Source: Caldisericota bacterium (GTDB taxonomy: Bacteria; Caldisericota; Caldisericia; Cryosericales; Cryosericaceae). Taken from it: DNA of 64,000 nt. A program made the position numbers and the translations under genes. This document shows positions 51,981-59,383 of the stretch, piece by piece. The notes under the pieces were generated by a model. That model saw only the letters and a program-made list of their open reading frames with translations. It searched no databases and was not told where the DNA came from. Each line of letters starts with the position of its first letter. Position 1 is the stretch's first letter. The stretch lies in the NCBI GenBank assembly GCA_026390285.1, contig JAPLGH010000046.1, positions 1 through 64,000 on the forward strand. The letters are read 5' to 3'.

Positions 51981-53123
51981 CTAGAGGGCGGGCTTGAGCA
52001 GCTCGACCACATCGCGCGCCGTCAGAATGCGCAGTTTTCCAAGCGGACCCTCGGAAAGCGCATTGAATGCTATGTCACGGAGCTCACCTGCCGCAATGCC
52101 GAGGTCTCCCAGCGTCGACGGAGCGCCCCAGCGCTGAAACGCCGTCTTCATCGCCGTGATGCCTTCTTCGACCGTTTCCACTCCCCAAACGGCTCTAGCC
52201 CACCGCCGGAACTGGCCGGGGTTGTTCTCACGCTGGTAGGTCATCCACGCGGGCAGGATGACCGCCATACCGGCCCCATGTGCTACTTCGGGGTGCAGGG
52301 CACTCATCGCCGATTCGATGCTCCGGGCAGACCAGTCGCTGTCCTCGATGCCGGCGGAGCTCAGACCGTTCATGGCCAGCGTCGCAGCCCACGCGAGGTT
52401 CGCGCGCGCCCCGTAGTCCGCGTGGTCCGCCTGCAGTCGGTCCACCATCTTGATAACCGTGCGCATCAGCCCCTCGTCGAGTGCAAGCGTCGTCTCCTCG
52501 AACGACCCCACCAGGTAGGTGGCCATGATGTGGCTGAGGACGCCGACGGCGCCGTTTATAGTCTGCCGCCACGGCAGGCTGGTTTGCACGCTCGGATCCA
52601 CGATCGCAAACCGGGGATACAGGACAGGAGAGGAAATACTCCGCTTCCTGTGCTGCTCGCTCTCCGTCAGAACGGCCCACGAGTCCATCTCGCTACCGGA
52701 AGCCGAGATCGTCAGGACGACGAAGACCGGGAGCGCCTTGTCGATCGGACACCGTTTCTCGAAACAGCTCCAGAGGTTGTCGACATACACGCCCGCCGCA
52801 ACGCACTTGGCCGTGTCGATGACGCTGCCACCGCCGACGGCCAGCACGCCGTCCACCTGCTGCTCGCGGGCGATCTGCACCAGCTGCTGGGCAAGAGCCA
52901 GCTCAGGGTTGGGCTGTACGCCCCACGCCTCTACCGCATCGATACCCTGCACGCTCAGGGACTGGGTGACGGCCTGATAGACGCCGTTCTCGCGGATGGA
53001 ACCGCCGCCGGCGATCAACAGCACCTTGTGAGCCCCTTCGCGGGCGATGGCAGGGCCCACCTGCTGCACGGTCCCGCGACCGAAGATCACCCGTGTCGGA
53101 TTGCAGAACTCGAAACTGTGCAT
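51981..53123 (-). CDS. Iron-alcohol-dehydrogenase-family protein lacking two metal ligands
   Basis: A 380-residue member of the NADH-dependent butanol dehydrogenase/YqhD group: FGRGTVQQVGPAIAREGAHK, VLAVGGGSVIDTAKCVAAG and HPEVAHGAGMAVILPAWM. In this group the metal is held by one Asp and three His. Here the Asp position reads VGVLSH (Gly for Asp) and the second His position reads IESAMS (Ser for His), while the other two His remain. NAD(P) binding seems intact. Either it uses another mechanism or it is inactive. Confidence 0.85.
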   Translation of the reverse strand: MHSFEFCNPTRVIFGRGTVQQVGPAIAREGAHKVLLIAGGGSIRENGVYQAVTQSLSVQGIDAVEAWGVQPNPELALAQQLVQIAREQQVDGVLAVGGGSVIDTAKCVAAGVYVDNLWSCFEKRCPIDKALPVFVVLTISASGSEMDSWAVLTESEQHRKRSISSPVLYPRFAIVDPSVQTSLPWRQTINGAVGVLSHIMATYLVGSFEETTLALDEGLMRTVIKMVDRLQADHADYGARANLAWAATLAMNGLSSAGIEDSDWSARSIESAMSALHPEVAHGAGMAVILPAWMTYQRENNPGQFRRWARAVWGVETVEEGITAMKTAFQRWGAPSTLGDLGIAAGELRDIAFNALSEGPLGKLRILTARDVVELLKPAL

Positions 53124-53185
53124 GCGTCACCCCTTTCGCGCCCGTCCGGCGCGTCCTTTCAGACTAGCCCCTCTGACAGACTGGT

Positions 53186-53758
53186 TCAAGCATGCCGCGT
53201 CAGGGCAGGCAGTACTCCAAACATGTACCAGACGCCCGGGCCGACGGTTCGGCCCGAAGCCTGCTCGCTCCGGAGAAACGCAGGAAGCTCCTCTTCCTTC
53301 AACAGGACGACCTCGATCTCCTCGCTTGGCTCCAGGTCTTGTTGAGGATGTTGGTTCCGCGGATCGGTCTCATTAATCTCGGCGCTGAAAATGTATTGGC
53401 TGTCATCATTGGACATCCCGACATTCATCTTCAAGGGACCGCTCGACCCGACGATGCGGCCGACGAACCCTGTCTCTTCGCGCAGTTCGCGCAGAGCCTC
53501 GACCTCGGGGTCGCTGCCCGTGGGAGCAGTACCAGCACAGAACCCTATGACGGTGTTCTCGATTGCCTGACGATACTGCCGCAGGAGCACGTACCGTCCG
53601 CTGGGCATCAGGCGCGCAACAACCACGACAACATAAGTATCTGAAGTGCGGGCAATACACTCCCAGGACGTTTCTTCGCCACTGTCGCTCACAAACGTGT
53701 CTTCCCGCAGGACCAGCCAGTTGCCTTTTCCAATAATGCGTTCGCCTGTCTTTTTCAT
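53186..53758 (-). CDS. NUDIX hydrolase (ADP-ribose pyrophosphatase-like)
   Basis: A 190-residue Nudix protein. The box reads G-x5-S-x7-REL-R-EE-T-G (EALRELREETGFVG), so the outer Glu is Ser but the metal-binding REUxEE core is complete. The lead-in VLLRQYRQAIENTVIGFCAG is that of ADP-sugar hydrolases. GGAG lies upstream. It stands alone; the substrate is not set by sequence. Confidence 0.85.
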   Translation of the reverse strand: MKKTGERIIGKGNWLVLREDTFVSDSGEETSWECIARTSDTYVVVVVARLMPSGRYVLLRQYRQAIENTVIGFCAGTAPTGSDPEVEALRELREETGFVGRIVGSSGPLKMNVGMSNDDSQYIFSAEINETDPRNQHPQQDLEPSEEIEVVLLKEEELPAFLRSEQASGRTVGPGVWYMFGVLPALTRHA

Positions 53759-53843
53759 ACCGCGGTCTCCTTACCGTCTGCAGCAGAACACGCCGGATGG
53801 GCGGTATCTGCCCGGGACTTTTTCGCCATGGAACTCGCCGTTT

Positions 53844-54665
53844 CTAGTCTGGCTCCACTGTGAGTGCGCCGATCCCGGGGCGCCAGTCGAACACGGCGAT
53901 GTCTCCGACACTGTCAAAACCAAGGCGGACATACAGCGACACCACCTCGGGGTTCGCCTGCAATGCAAGGTGTGAATAGCCCATGCGAGCCGCCTGAGCC
54001 AATGCCTCCCGGCTGAGCAGAATACCTGCCCCACGCTTCCGGAACATCTGAGGCACGCCAAGCCAGTGCAGTCCCGCGACACCGTCACCTGCAAATAACA
54101 GTACCCCACCCACAGGGGTCCCGTCCTGTAATGCCATCAGACGATGCCAGCGCCCGGAAAGGAGTCCGGTCCCCGTAAGCACTGATTCCAGGTCATGGAA
54201 CTGCGTGAGGCCGAATCCCTCGAGCACAACATGCATCCACTGCTCCCGTTCGCTGGCAGAGACTGCCTCGACAACGGTCATGTCCGAAGGCGCCTCCTCT
54301 ACTCTCTCCGTCCCATCGATCGAACGGACCATACCCGTCCAGAAGTAGCGCAGCTCGAGTCCATGAATCAGCAGCCGCGTCGCAAGGTCATTGGGTCTGG
54401 AACAGCTGTCGACGTACCAGGTGACCGGCACGGCGGCACGGCGAAACGGCAGGAGGAGCTGCTCGATGCCCTCATCGGCAGTGTCTGCACCAAGACGAGC
54501 CCTGAAGATACGGTTTCGGTCGACATGAGGAGCCCGCACAGAAGAAGCGGACGCGTCCCCAAGGATATACGTCCCTGGCTGGCCATCCACAGTCAGGAAG
54601 TACTGCGCCATCTCCTCGCTGACAAGGTAGGCACCGGCATCCATCGTCATGCTGTCCAGAGCCAT
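53844..54665 (-). CDS. GNAT-family N-acetyltransferase
   Basis: A 273-residue protein with a divergent N-terminal GNAT-like half and a C-terminal GNAT domain: GTPVGGVLLFAGDGVAGLHW, VPQMFRKRGAGILLSREALA (acetyl-CoA loop RKRGAG) and VSLYVRLGFDSVGD. The start MALDSMTM lies just downstream of the gldA fragment stop, with GAGGAAGAG as ribosome site. Substrate unknown. Confidence 0.75.
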   Translation of the reverse strand: MALDSMTMDAGAYLVSEEMAQYFLTVDGQPGTYILGDASASSVRAPHVDRNRIFRARLGADTADEGIEQLLLPFRRAAVPVTWYVDSCSRPNDLATRLLIHGLELRYFWTGMVRSIDGTERVEEAPSDMTVVEAVSASEREQWMHVVLEGFGLTQFHDLESVLTGTGLLSGRWHRLMALQDGTPVGGVLLFAGDGVAGLHWLGVPQMFRKRGAGILLSREALAQAARMGYSHLALQANPEVVSLYVRLGFDSVGDIAVFDWRPGIGALTVEPD

Positions 54666-54666
54666 G

Positions 54667-54861
54667 TCACTCCTCTTCCTCTTCGTGACCGCTGTGACCA
54701 GCGCCCGACGCCTGCTCCACCTGACCTCGCCTGCCAGCCATGGTCCGTCCTTCGGCCACAACGAGGAACTTGTGGCCCAGACGTGAACCGAATTCACGAA
54801 GCCTGCCGATCTCCCCGGGCCCCTGGATGTACCGATCCGGTGCCCCTATGGTGTTCGCCAT
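54667..54861 (-). pseudogene. Glycerol dehydrogenase N-terminal fragment
   Basis: The ORF opens MANTIGAPDRYIQGPGEIGR, LREFGSRLGHKFLVVA, the typical first 35 residues of GldA. It then runs into unrelated residues and a Glu-rich end (GHEEEEE). AGGAGGTCG is still present upstream. The rest of the roughly 360-residue enzyme is gone; a deletion joined the stub to the GNAT gene. Confidence 0.75.
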
Positions 54862-55013
54862 CATCGACCTCCTGTTGACGGAGCATTGGCGTTGCCGCAC
54901 GACAACACCGTTCCTGCCCCTATTCTACACTGTGGACACCACAACGCAACCAAGTCGCACTATACTGGAATCACGAGCCCGGTGCATCTCTGCCGGACCG
55001 TTCCGGAGGTAAC

Positions 55014-55553
55014 ATGGCCAAGCTTCTCAAGACACCATCGACGGCACTTACGCCCGTCCCCGCTGTCCTCGTGACTGCAGGCACGATGGAATCGTCTGCC
55101 GTTACAACCCTCGCCTGGGTCGGGACCATCTGTTCGGAACCTCCGATGATCAGCATCAGTGTTCGCCCCGAACGCTGGCTGCATCACTTCATCGTCGAGG
55201 GTGGCGCCTTCGTCGTCAACGTGGTGGACACAGCCCATGCACGCGCCCTCGACCTCTGCGGCAGCGTGTCCGGCAGGGACACGGACAAGTGGGAGTTGAG
55301 CGCCCTCACCCGCGAGCAGGGAACGGCCACAGCCGTGCCTCTGGTGACGGAGTGTCCCATCAACATCGAGTGTGTTGTGCGCCAGACCCTTCACCTTGGC
55401 AGCCATGACATGTTCATTGGCGAGGTCGTCGCCGTCCACCTGGAACGACGTGTTCAGGCGGGCGGCCGCGCCCTGGATCCAGTCTGCTACGTAAGCGGTC
55501 AGTACTGGAAGCTGGGGGACCTTATCGGTCCCATGGGGTTCTCTCGCAAGTAG
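55014..55553 (+). CDS. Flavin reductase-like FMN-binding protein
   Basis: A 179-residue split-barrel flavoprotein: LTPVPAVLVTAGTMESSAVT, LAWVGTICSEPPMISISVRP (FMN phosphate site region), HHFIVEGGAFVVNVV and HDMFIGEVVAVH. Members bind FMN and reduce flavins or act as electron carriers in anaerobes. GGAGG lies 5 nt upstream. A TATACT box stands at 54960-54965 without a clear -35. Confidence 0.85.
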   Translation: MAKLLKTPSTALTPVPAVLVTAGTMESSAVTTLAWVGTICSEPPMISISVRPERWLHHFIVEGGAFVVNVVDTAHARALDLCGSVSGRDTDKWELSALTREQGTATAVPLVTECPINIECVVRQTLHLGSHDMFIGEVVAVHLERRVQAGGRALDPVCYVSGQYWKLGDLIGPMGFSRK

Positions 55554-55763
55554 CCTTCATGGAGGGTCGACTTCTCCGCGGACCTCTCCCAGAAGGCATG
55601 GCGTGACAAACTCGTTCGGCGTTCGTTCGCATTTGCCCTTGCAGAAATCTCACGATACCCTATTCTTCAACCAATATACGAGAGCAGAGCGCTTGCCGCA
55701 GCCTCGGCCGATGGGGAGTGGTCTGGTCTCGATACATCGAGTTCGAGAGAGAAGGAGATGCGA

Positions 55764-56210
55764 ATGAAGAAGCTACTTCTTGTAATGACACTCTTGGTGA
55801 TCGTCGTCGCCTTGGCGGGGTGCGGAGCGCCCAAGCAGCCCGTGACAACCGACCCAGGCCTGGATACCTCTGGAGACACCAACAGAACAATTGTCGAGGT
55901 CGATGCCAAAAAGCTCGAAGAGCTTATCCAGACGGACCGTGACCTCGTCATCATCGATGTATCTGGCAAGTGGGCCGAGGGGCATATCGTGGGTGCACTC
56001 GACACCCCGCTGGACAAGTTGCAAGAGATCATTAATGGCAACTTCACGCTCCATGCCAGCAAGCACTACGTCGTGTACTCGCACGATGAGGTAACCAGCA
56101 AGAAGGCGGCCGACATCATGCTGGCAAGCTCCTTCTCCGTCATCAACCGCCTGGTAGGCGGGTATGACGCATGGGTGGCGAACGACGGCTACACCGAAAA
56201 GCAACCCTGA
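55764..56210 (+). CDS. Rhodanese-like lipoprotein without the catalytic cysteine
   Basis: A 148-residue protein: lipoprotein signal (MKKLLLVMTLLVIVVALAGC), then a rhodanese domain with LVIIDVSGKWAEGHIVGALD and INRLVGGYDAWV. The active-site loop reads VVYSHDEVTSKKAA, with Ser where the catalytic Cys (VVYC) is expected, so sulfur transfer is unlikely. GAAGGAG lies 6 nt before the second ATG, which is chosen as the start. It sits on the outer face of the membrane. Confidence 0.8.
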   Translation: MKKLLLVMTLLVIVVALAGCGAPKQPVTTDPGLDTSGDTNRTIVEVDAKKLEELIQTDRDLVIIDVSGKWAEGHIVGALDTPLDKLQEIINGNFTLHASKHYVVYSHDEVTSKKAADIMLASSFSVINRLVGGYDAWVANDGYTEKQP

Positions 56211-56227
56211 TCCCCATAGACGACAAC

Positions 56228-56256
56228 AGCCCCGGCTACAAGTAGCCGGGGCTTCT
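56228..56256 (+). terminator. Terminator after the rhodanese-like gene
   Basis: An 11-bp stem, AGCCCCGGCTA with TAGCCGGGGCT and a 4-nt loop, followed by TCTGCATTTCC, 17 nt after the stop codon. It also lies at the end of the convergent ChrB-like gene. Confidence 0.75.
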
Positions 56257-56277
56257 GCATTTCCTGCCGTCCGCCGT

Positions 56278-56844
56278 TCAGGAGTGTGCCCCTCGTGGCA
56301 GGTTGACGTCAATGGCATGACCCTCGCGGCGCTCGACTTCTTCGCTGTAGGTGCCTGAGCGTTTCTCGGCATCGTCGATTGCCTGCTGCGCGCGCGCATG
56401 TCCGGCAGCTGCAAACCAGTCCCGCGCAGCGATGCGCTCCATCCACTTGTGGATCCGAGTCAGCTCGGTCTCGTTTTCCTCGATCTCGGCATACGTGAAC
56501 TTCTCCTTCTCGGTCTCGCGGTCCAGCTCGTACACCAGGCGTTCGCACTGCTCCACGATCTCATCGTAATCTCCGTCGCGCTGCAGTTGAAACGCAGCAA
56601 TCACACGAGCATCGTCTTCTTCATCAATGAATTCCATCCTCCCGACGAGAACCTCACCCCCACTGGACACCACCTCGGCTTTGAGAGCGAGTACCTGTGA
56701 GAGAAGGGCCTCCGTCATCGGCAGGACGGCGGCCCCCTGCTGGACGTAGACCGCGCCCAGCTCCTTCAGCTTCCTCCACAGATACACGCGCGTGCGTGAG
56801 GGCTCTGTGGGGACCTTGTACGTGATAGTCAGCCAGGTCTTCAT
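56278..56844 (-). CDS. ChrB N-terminal-domain-like protein
   Basis: A 188-residue protein. MKTWLTITYKVPTEPSRTRV, YLWRKLKELGAVYVQQGAAV match the N-terminal domain of ChrB, a chromate-responsive regulator. The rest is charged and helical (YELDRETEKEKFTYAEIEEN). Its ATG overlaps the MFS stop as ATGA, so the two act together. A sensor or regulator for the transporter is plausible. Confidence 0.7.
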   Translation of the reverse strand: MKTWLTITYKVPTEPSRTRVYLWRKLKELGAVYVQQGAAVLPMTEALLSQVLALKAEVVSSGGEVLVGRMEFIDEEDDARVIAAFQLQRDGDYDEIVEQCERLVYELDRETEKEKFTYAEIEENETELTRIHKWMERIAARDWFAAAGHARAQQAIDDAEKRSGTYSEEVERREGHAIDVNLPRGAHS

Positions 56845-58115
56845 ATCACGGCCGTCGGGTTCGTGCCAGCTGAAGCTCGCATCAGGACCGTGAGGGCAAT
56901 CATGGCCACAAACGCGAGGATAGACCCGAAGATGAACGGGGCACTCGGGTTGATGCGTTGCCACAGGATGCCTGCAATGACACTGGCAGGCAAGGCACTG
57001 ACGCCCACGGCGGCGTTGTACAGGCCGAAGGCGGTGCCGCGCTTCTCGGATTGCGGGACGAGGTCGGCGACCAGTGCGCTCGCGACACCGTCCGTCATAG
57101 CGTAGTAGACACCGTACAAGGCATACAGCGCCCATACCTGCCATCCCTGCGTGGCCAACCCAAAGCCTAAGTACACGAGGGCATACACCAGCCAGCCGGC
57201 GCGGATCACGCGGTTGCGCCCGATGCGGTCCGACACGATGCCGGCAGGGATAGACAAGGCCGACGTCACGCCCTTCCACATGGCCAGCATGAGGAAGATC
57301 TGCACGATATCCAGACCGGCCTTCTGCGCCTTGAGCATAAGAAACGCGTCGCTGCTGTTGCCCAGCGTGAAGACGACGATGATGATCAGGAACGTCTTGA
57401 AACGCCAGTCGAATCCAGAAAGTGAGAGGTTCAGCGTCCTGGGGTTTCCCGTCCGTGGCGCGTTCTCACGAACGAAGGCGGCGATCAGGGGAAGAGCCAG
57501 AACGGCGGGGATGCTTACCATGATGATCAGTTTCTGATAGATCGAGCGTGTCAGCGTCATCGCCGCTGCAGAGCCGCTGGCAGCAATCATGCCGGCAGCA
57601 GCCAGCATGCCGAAGACGGATCCAAGCGTGTCCATGGAGCGGCCATACCCGAAGGAGCGGCCCAGCTTCTTCTTCTCAGACGAGTCGGCCAGCAGGGCAT
57701 CCTTGGGGGACGAACGGACTCCCTTGCCGGTACGGTCGGCGAAGCGCAGGAATGCGGCAAAAGGCCACGAGCTGACGAAATACAGCAGGGGCTTCGTGAC
57801 ATTGGAGATGGCGTAGCCGCTGAATGCTAGCCACTTGCGCTTCTTCATCCTGTCGGACAGCCAGCCGAAGACCCACTTCAGGATCGTGGCCGTCGACTCC
57901 GCCAGTCCCTCGATGAACCCGATGATCGCCGGCTTGACGCCCAGCGCATTAGCCAGGAACAGTGGCAGGATCTTGACTGTCACCTCGCTGCTGAAATCCG
58001 TCAGCATCGAGACGAAGCCAAAGACGAAGACGTTCTGGCTCAGCCCGAAGAACTTGCGCTGCGGTCTCTCCTGCCCCATTTCCACCGACGTGTTCACTTC
58101 ACCTGCGTTTTCCAC
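56841..58115 (-). CDS. MFS transporter
   Basis: A 424-residue protein with about twelve hydrophobic segments. FGFVSMLTDFSSEVTVKILP, RFADRTGKGVRSSPKDALLA and GYGRSMDTLGSVFGMLAAAG form the signature of an MFS subgroup often paired with ChrB-like genes. SIPAGIVSDRIGRNRVIRAG is the second-half loop. The cargo is unknown; chromate, a metalloid or a toxic organic are possible. Confidence 0.85.
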   Translation of the reverse strand: MENAGEVNTSVEMGQERPQRKFFGLSQNVFVFGFVSMLTDFSSEVTVKILPLFLANALGVKPAIIGFIEGLAESTATILKWVFGWLSDRMKKRKWLAFSGYAISNVTKPLLYFVSSWPFAAFLRFADRTGKGVRSSPKDALLADSSEKKKLGRSFGYGRSMDTLGSVFGMLAAAGMIAASGSAAAMTLTRSIYQKLIIMVSIPAVLALPLIAAFVRENAPRTGNPRTLNLSLSGFDWRFKTFLIIIVVFTLGNSSDAFLMLKAQKAGLDIVQIFLMLAMWKGVTSALSIPAGIVSDRIGRNRVIRAGWLVYALVYLGFGLATQGWQVWALYALYGVYYAMTDGVASALVADLVPQSEKRGTAFGLYNAAVGVSALPASVIAGILWQRINPSAPFIFGSILAFVAMIALTVLMRASAGTNPTAVI

Positions 58116-58137
58116 ACAACACCTCTCCTGTGATACA

Positions 58138-58170
58138 TGTAACTATCGTTACAGTATATCCACCGTTACA
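58138..58170 (-). promoter_or_regulatory. Operator-like dyad at the MFS promoter
   Basis: TGTAAC-TATC-GTTACA (58138-58153) and a further GTTACA (58165-58170) flank a minus-strand TATACT box (58153-58158). A TTGATG lies 15 bp further upstream. The arrangement suggests control by a dimeric repressor or activator not encoded nearby. Confidence 0.45.
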
Positions 58171-58207
58171 AGACATCAAGGGGGTGGAACGAGACAATGG
58201 TGGTTGC

Positions 58208-58329
58208 GACAATTAGAGTCGGAACATTCGACATTAAGTCGGGACATTTGACATTAAGTCGGGACATTTGACATTAAGTCGGGACATTTGACATTAAGTC
58301 GGGTAATTTGACAAAAGAGTCGGGTAATT
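58208..58329 (+). repeat. Array of six 20-22-bp direct repeats (IS-end-like)
   Basis: Units start at 58208, 58230, 58250, 58270, 58290 and 58310. The main unit is gacattaagtcgggacattt, exact three times; the first and last two differ. The series runs into gaagatgtccgc. Such arrays resemble the multiple terminal repeats of IS21-like elements, but no transposase gene is next to it. Confidence 0.85.
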
Positions 58330-58925
58330 GAAGATGTCCGCAGTGACGAAATGAGCTTCAGTATCGCCCCCAACACTGGTTGCGTCAGCGTCTGCGGTAG
58401 TGATGACATCGTCGATCCGAAGTGTCCAGAGTGCCGCTCCCTTTGGGCGCGGCAATTAGAGTCGTGGAATTAATGATGGCAGCACGGCGACTTCCTTCCA
58501 AGCACCGAGAAACATGTCTATCACTCAGAACCCTCTTCAGCAGCTACTCTCACGGGTATGTCGAATGGACGTTTCTGATGGTCCCGCTCCGAAATCTCTC
58601 AGGGCATCCTTTTCCCCTTATTTGACACATCTCCGTGGCTAGAATATGTCGATAATGGTTGTCAGTCGGACATGGAGCGAATGTCAGTCTAGGGGGCGGC
58701 TCTACTCCATTGCACCAACAGTGTTACATCAACGGTGCAATGGAGATAGAATTGGTCGGAGCTCGCATGCGGATTCTGATCTGACGAGTCTCGACAACAT
58801 CGTGGCATCGGTCAACAGAGTCGTATAACTGATGACCGCAACGCCGTGACCTTGACCACCCAGGGCACCAAAGTCATGGCACGAGCGCTTCTGAACTGCC
58901 GGTTTTGGTATCCCAAAGCAGACCC
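58330..58925. other. Gene-free stretch with one further IS-like repeat unit and a hairpin
   Basis: At 58456-58485 a single unit agagtcgtggaattaatgat, then ggcagcac, matches the end of the array near 63796. A 12-bp perfect inverted repeat, CTCCATTGCACC (58705-58716) with its complement (58734-58745), lies further on. No coding region is convincing. Confidence 0.6.
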
Positions 58926-58953
58926 TTGACAAATATGTCTACACTCGTAGACT
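58926..58953 (+). promoter_or_regulatory. blaI-type promoter with repressor dyad
   Basis: TTGACA (58926-58931), 16-bp spacer, TAGACT (58948-58953). A perfect inverted repeat GTCTAC-ACTC-GTAGAC (58937-58952) fills the spacer and -10 box. A second short dyad CTACTGGTAG overlaps its right edge. BlaI/MecI proteins bind TACA/TGTA-type dyads, so this is the likely operator. Confidence 0.8.
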
Positions 58954-58996
58954 ACTGGTAGAGTTTACAGTTGTCGTATCTGTACAAGGAGAGTGT

Positions 58997-59383
58997 ATGA
59001 TGGGTGCAACAATCAAGATCGCTGATGCAGAGCTGGAGATCATGCGCGTCCTGTGGTCTGAGGGACATGCCATGACTTCGACAGAAATACGGGACAAGCT
59101 TCGGGATACGTCAGATTGGGGCAAATCAACGGTCCTCACGCTCATCGGCAGGTTGGTCAAGAAGGGAGCGGTTTCCTGCCAGAAGCAAGGGCATTTGCTC
59201 TATGCTCCTCTTGTCAGCGAAAAGGACTACCGCAACAGCCGTACCAGGAAACTAATTGATACTCTATATGACGGCAGCGTCCGGAACCTGGTCGTTGCCC
59301 TCTGCACGACCGGCAATCTGACACAGAAAGAACGAGAGGAACTACAACAGTACCTTGAAGGGGGGCTGGAAAAACATGAGTGA
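58997..59383 (+). CDS. BlaI/MecI-family transcriptional repressor
   Basis: A 128-residue winged-helix repressor: IADAELEIMRVLWSEGHAMT, STEIRDKLRDTSDWGKSTVL, TLIGRLVKKGAV. The C-terminal helix region that dimerises and is cut by BlaR1-type proteases follows. AAGGAG lies 5 nt upstream. It is first in the operon and overlaps the BlaR1-like gene by 8 nt. It probably represses its own operon at the dyad just upstream. Confidence 0.9.
   Translation: MMGATIKIADAELEIMRVLWSEGHAMTSTEIRDKLRDTSDWGKSTVLTLIGRLVKKGAVSCQKQGHLLYAPLVSEKDYRNSRTRKLIDTLYDGSVRNLVVALCTTGNLTQKEREELQQYLEGGLEKHE

Noticed and set aside
51729..53345. 538-codon plus-strand frame opposite the iron-ADH-like gene
   Set aside because: Arg/His-rich antisense translation typical of GC-rich genes. 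The minus-strand product is a clear family member.
58208..58329. CRISPR array
   Set aside because: The 20-bp units are contiguous with no unique spacers and no cas genes are near, so tandem or IS-end repeats fit better.
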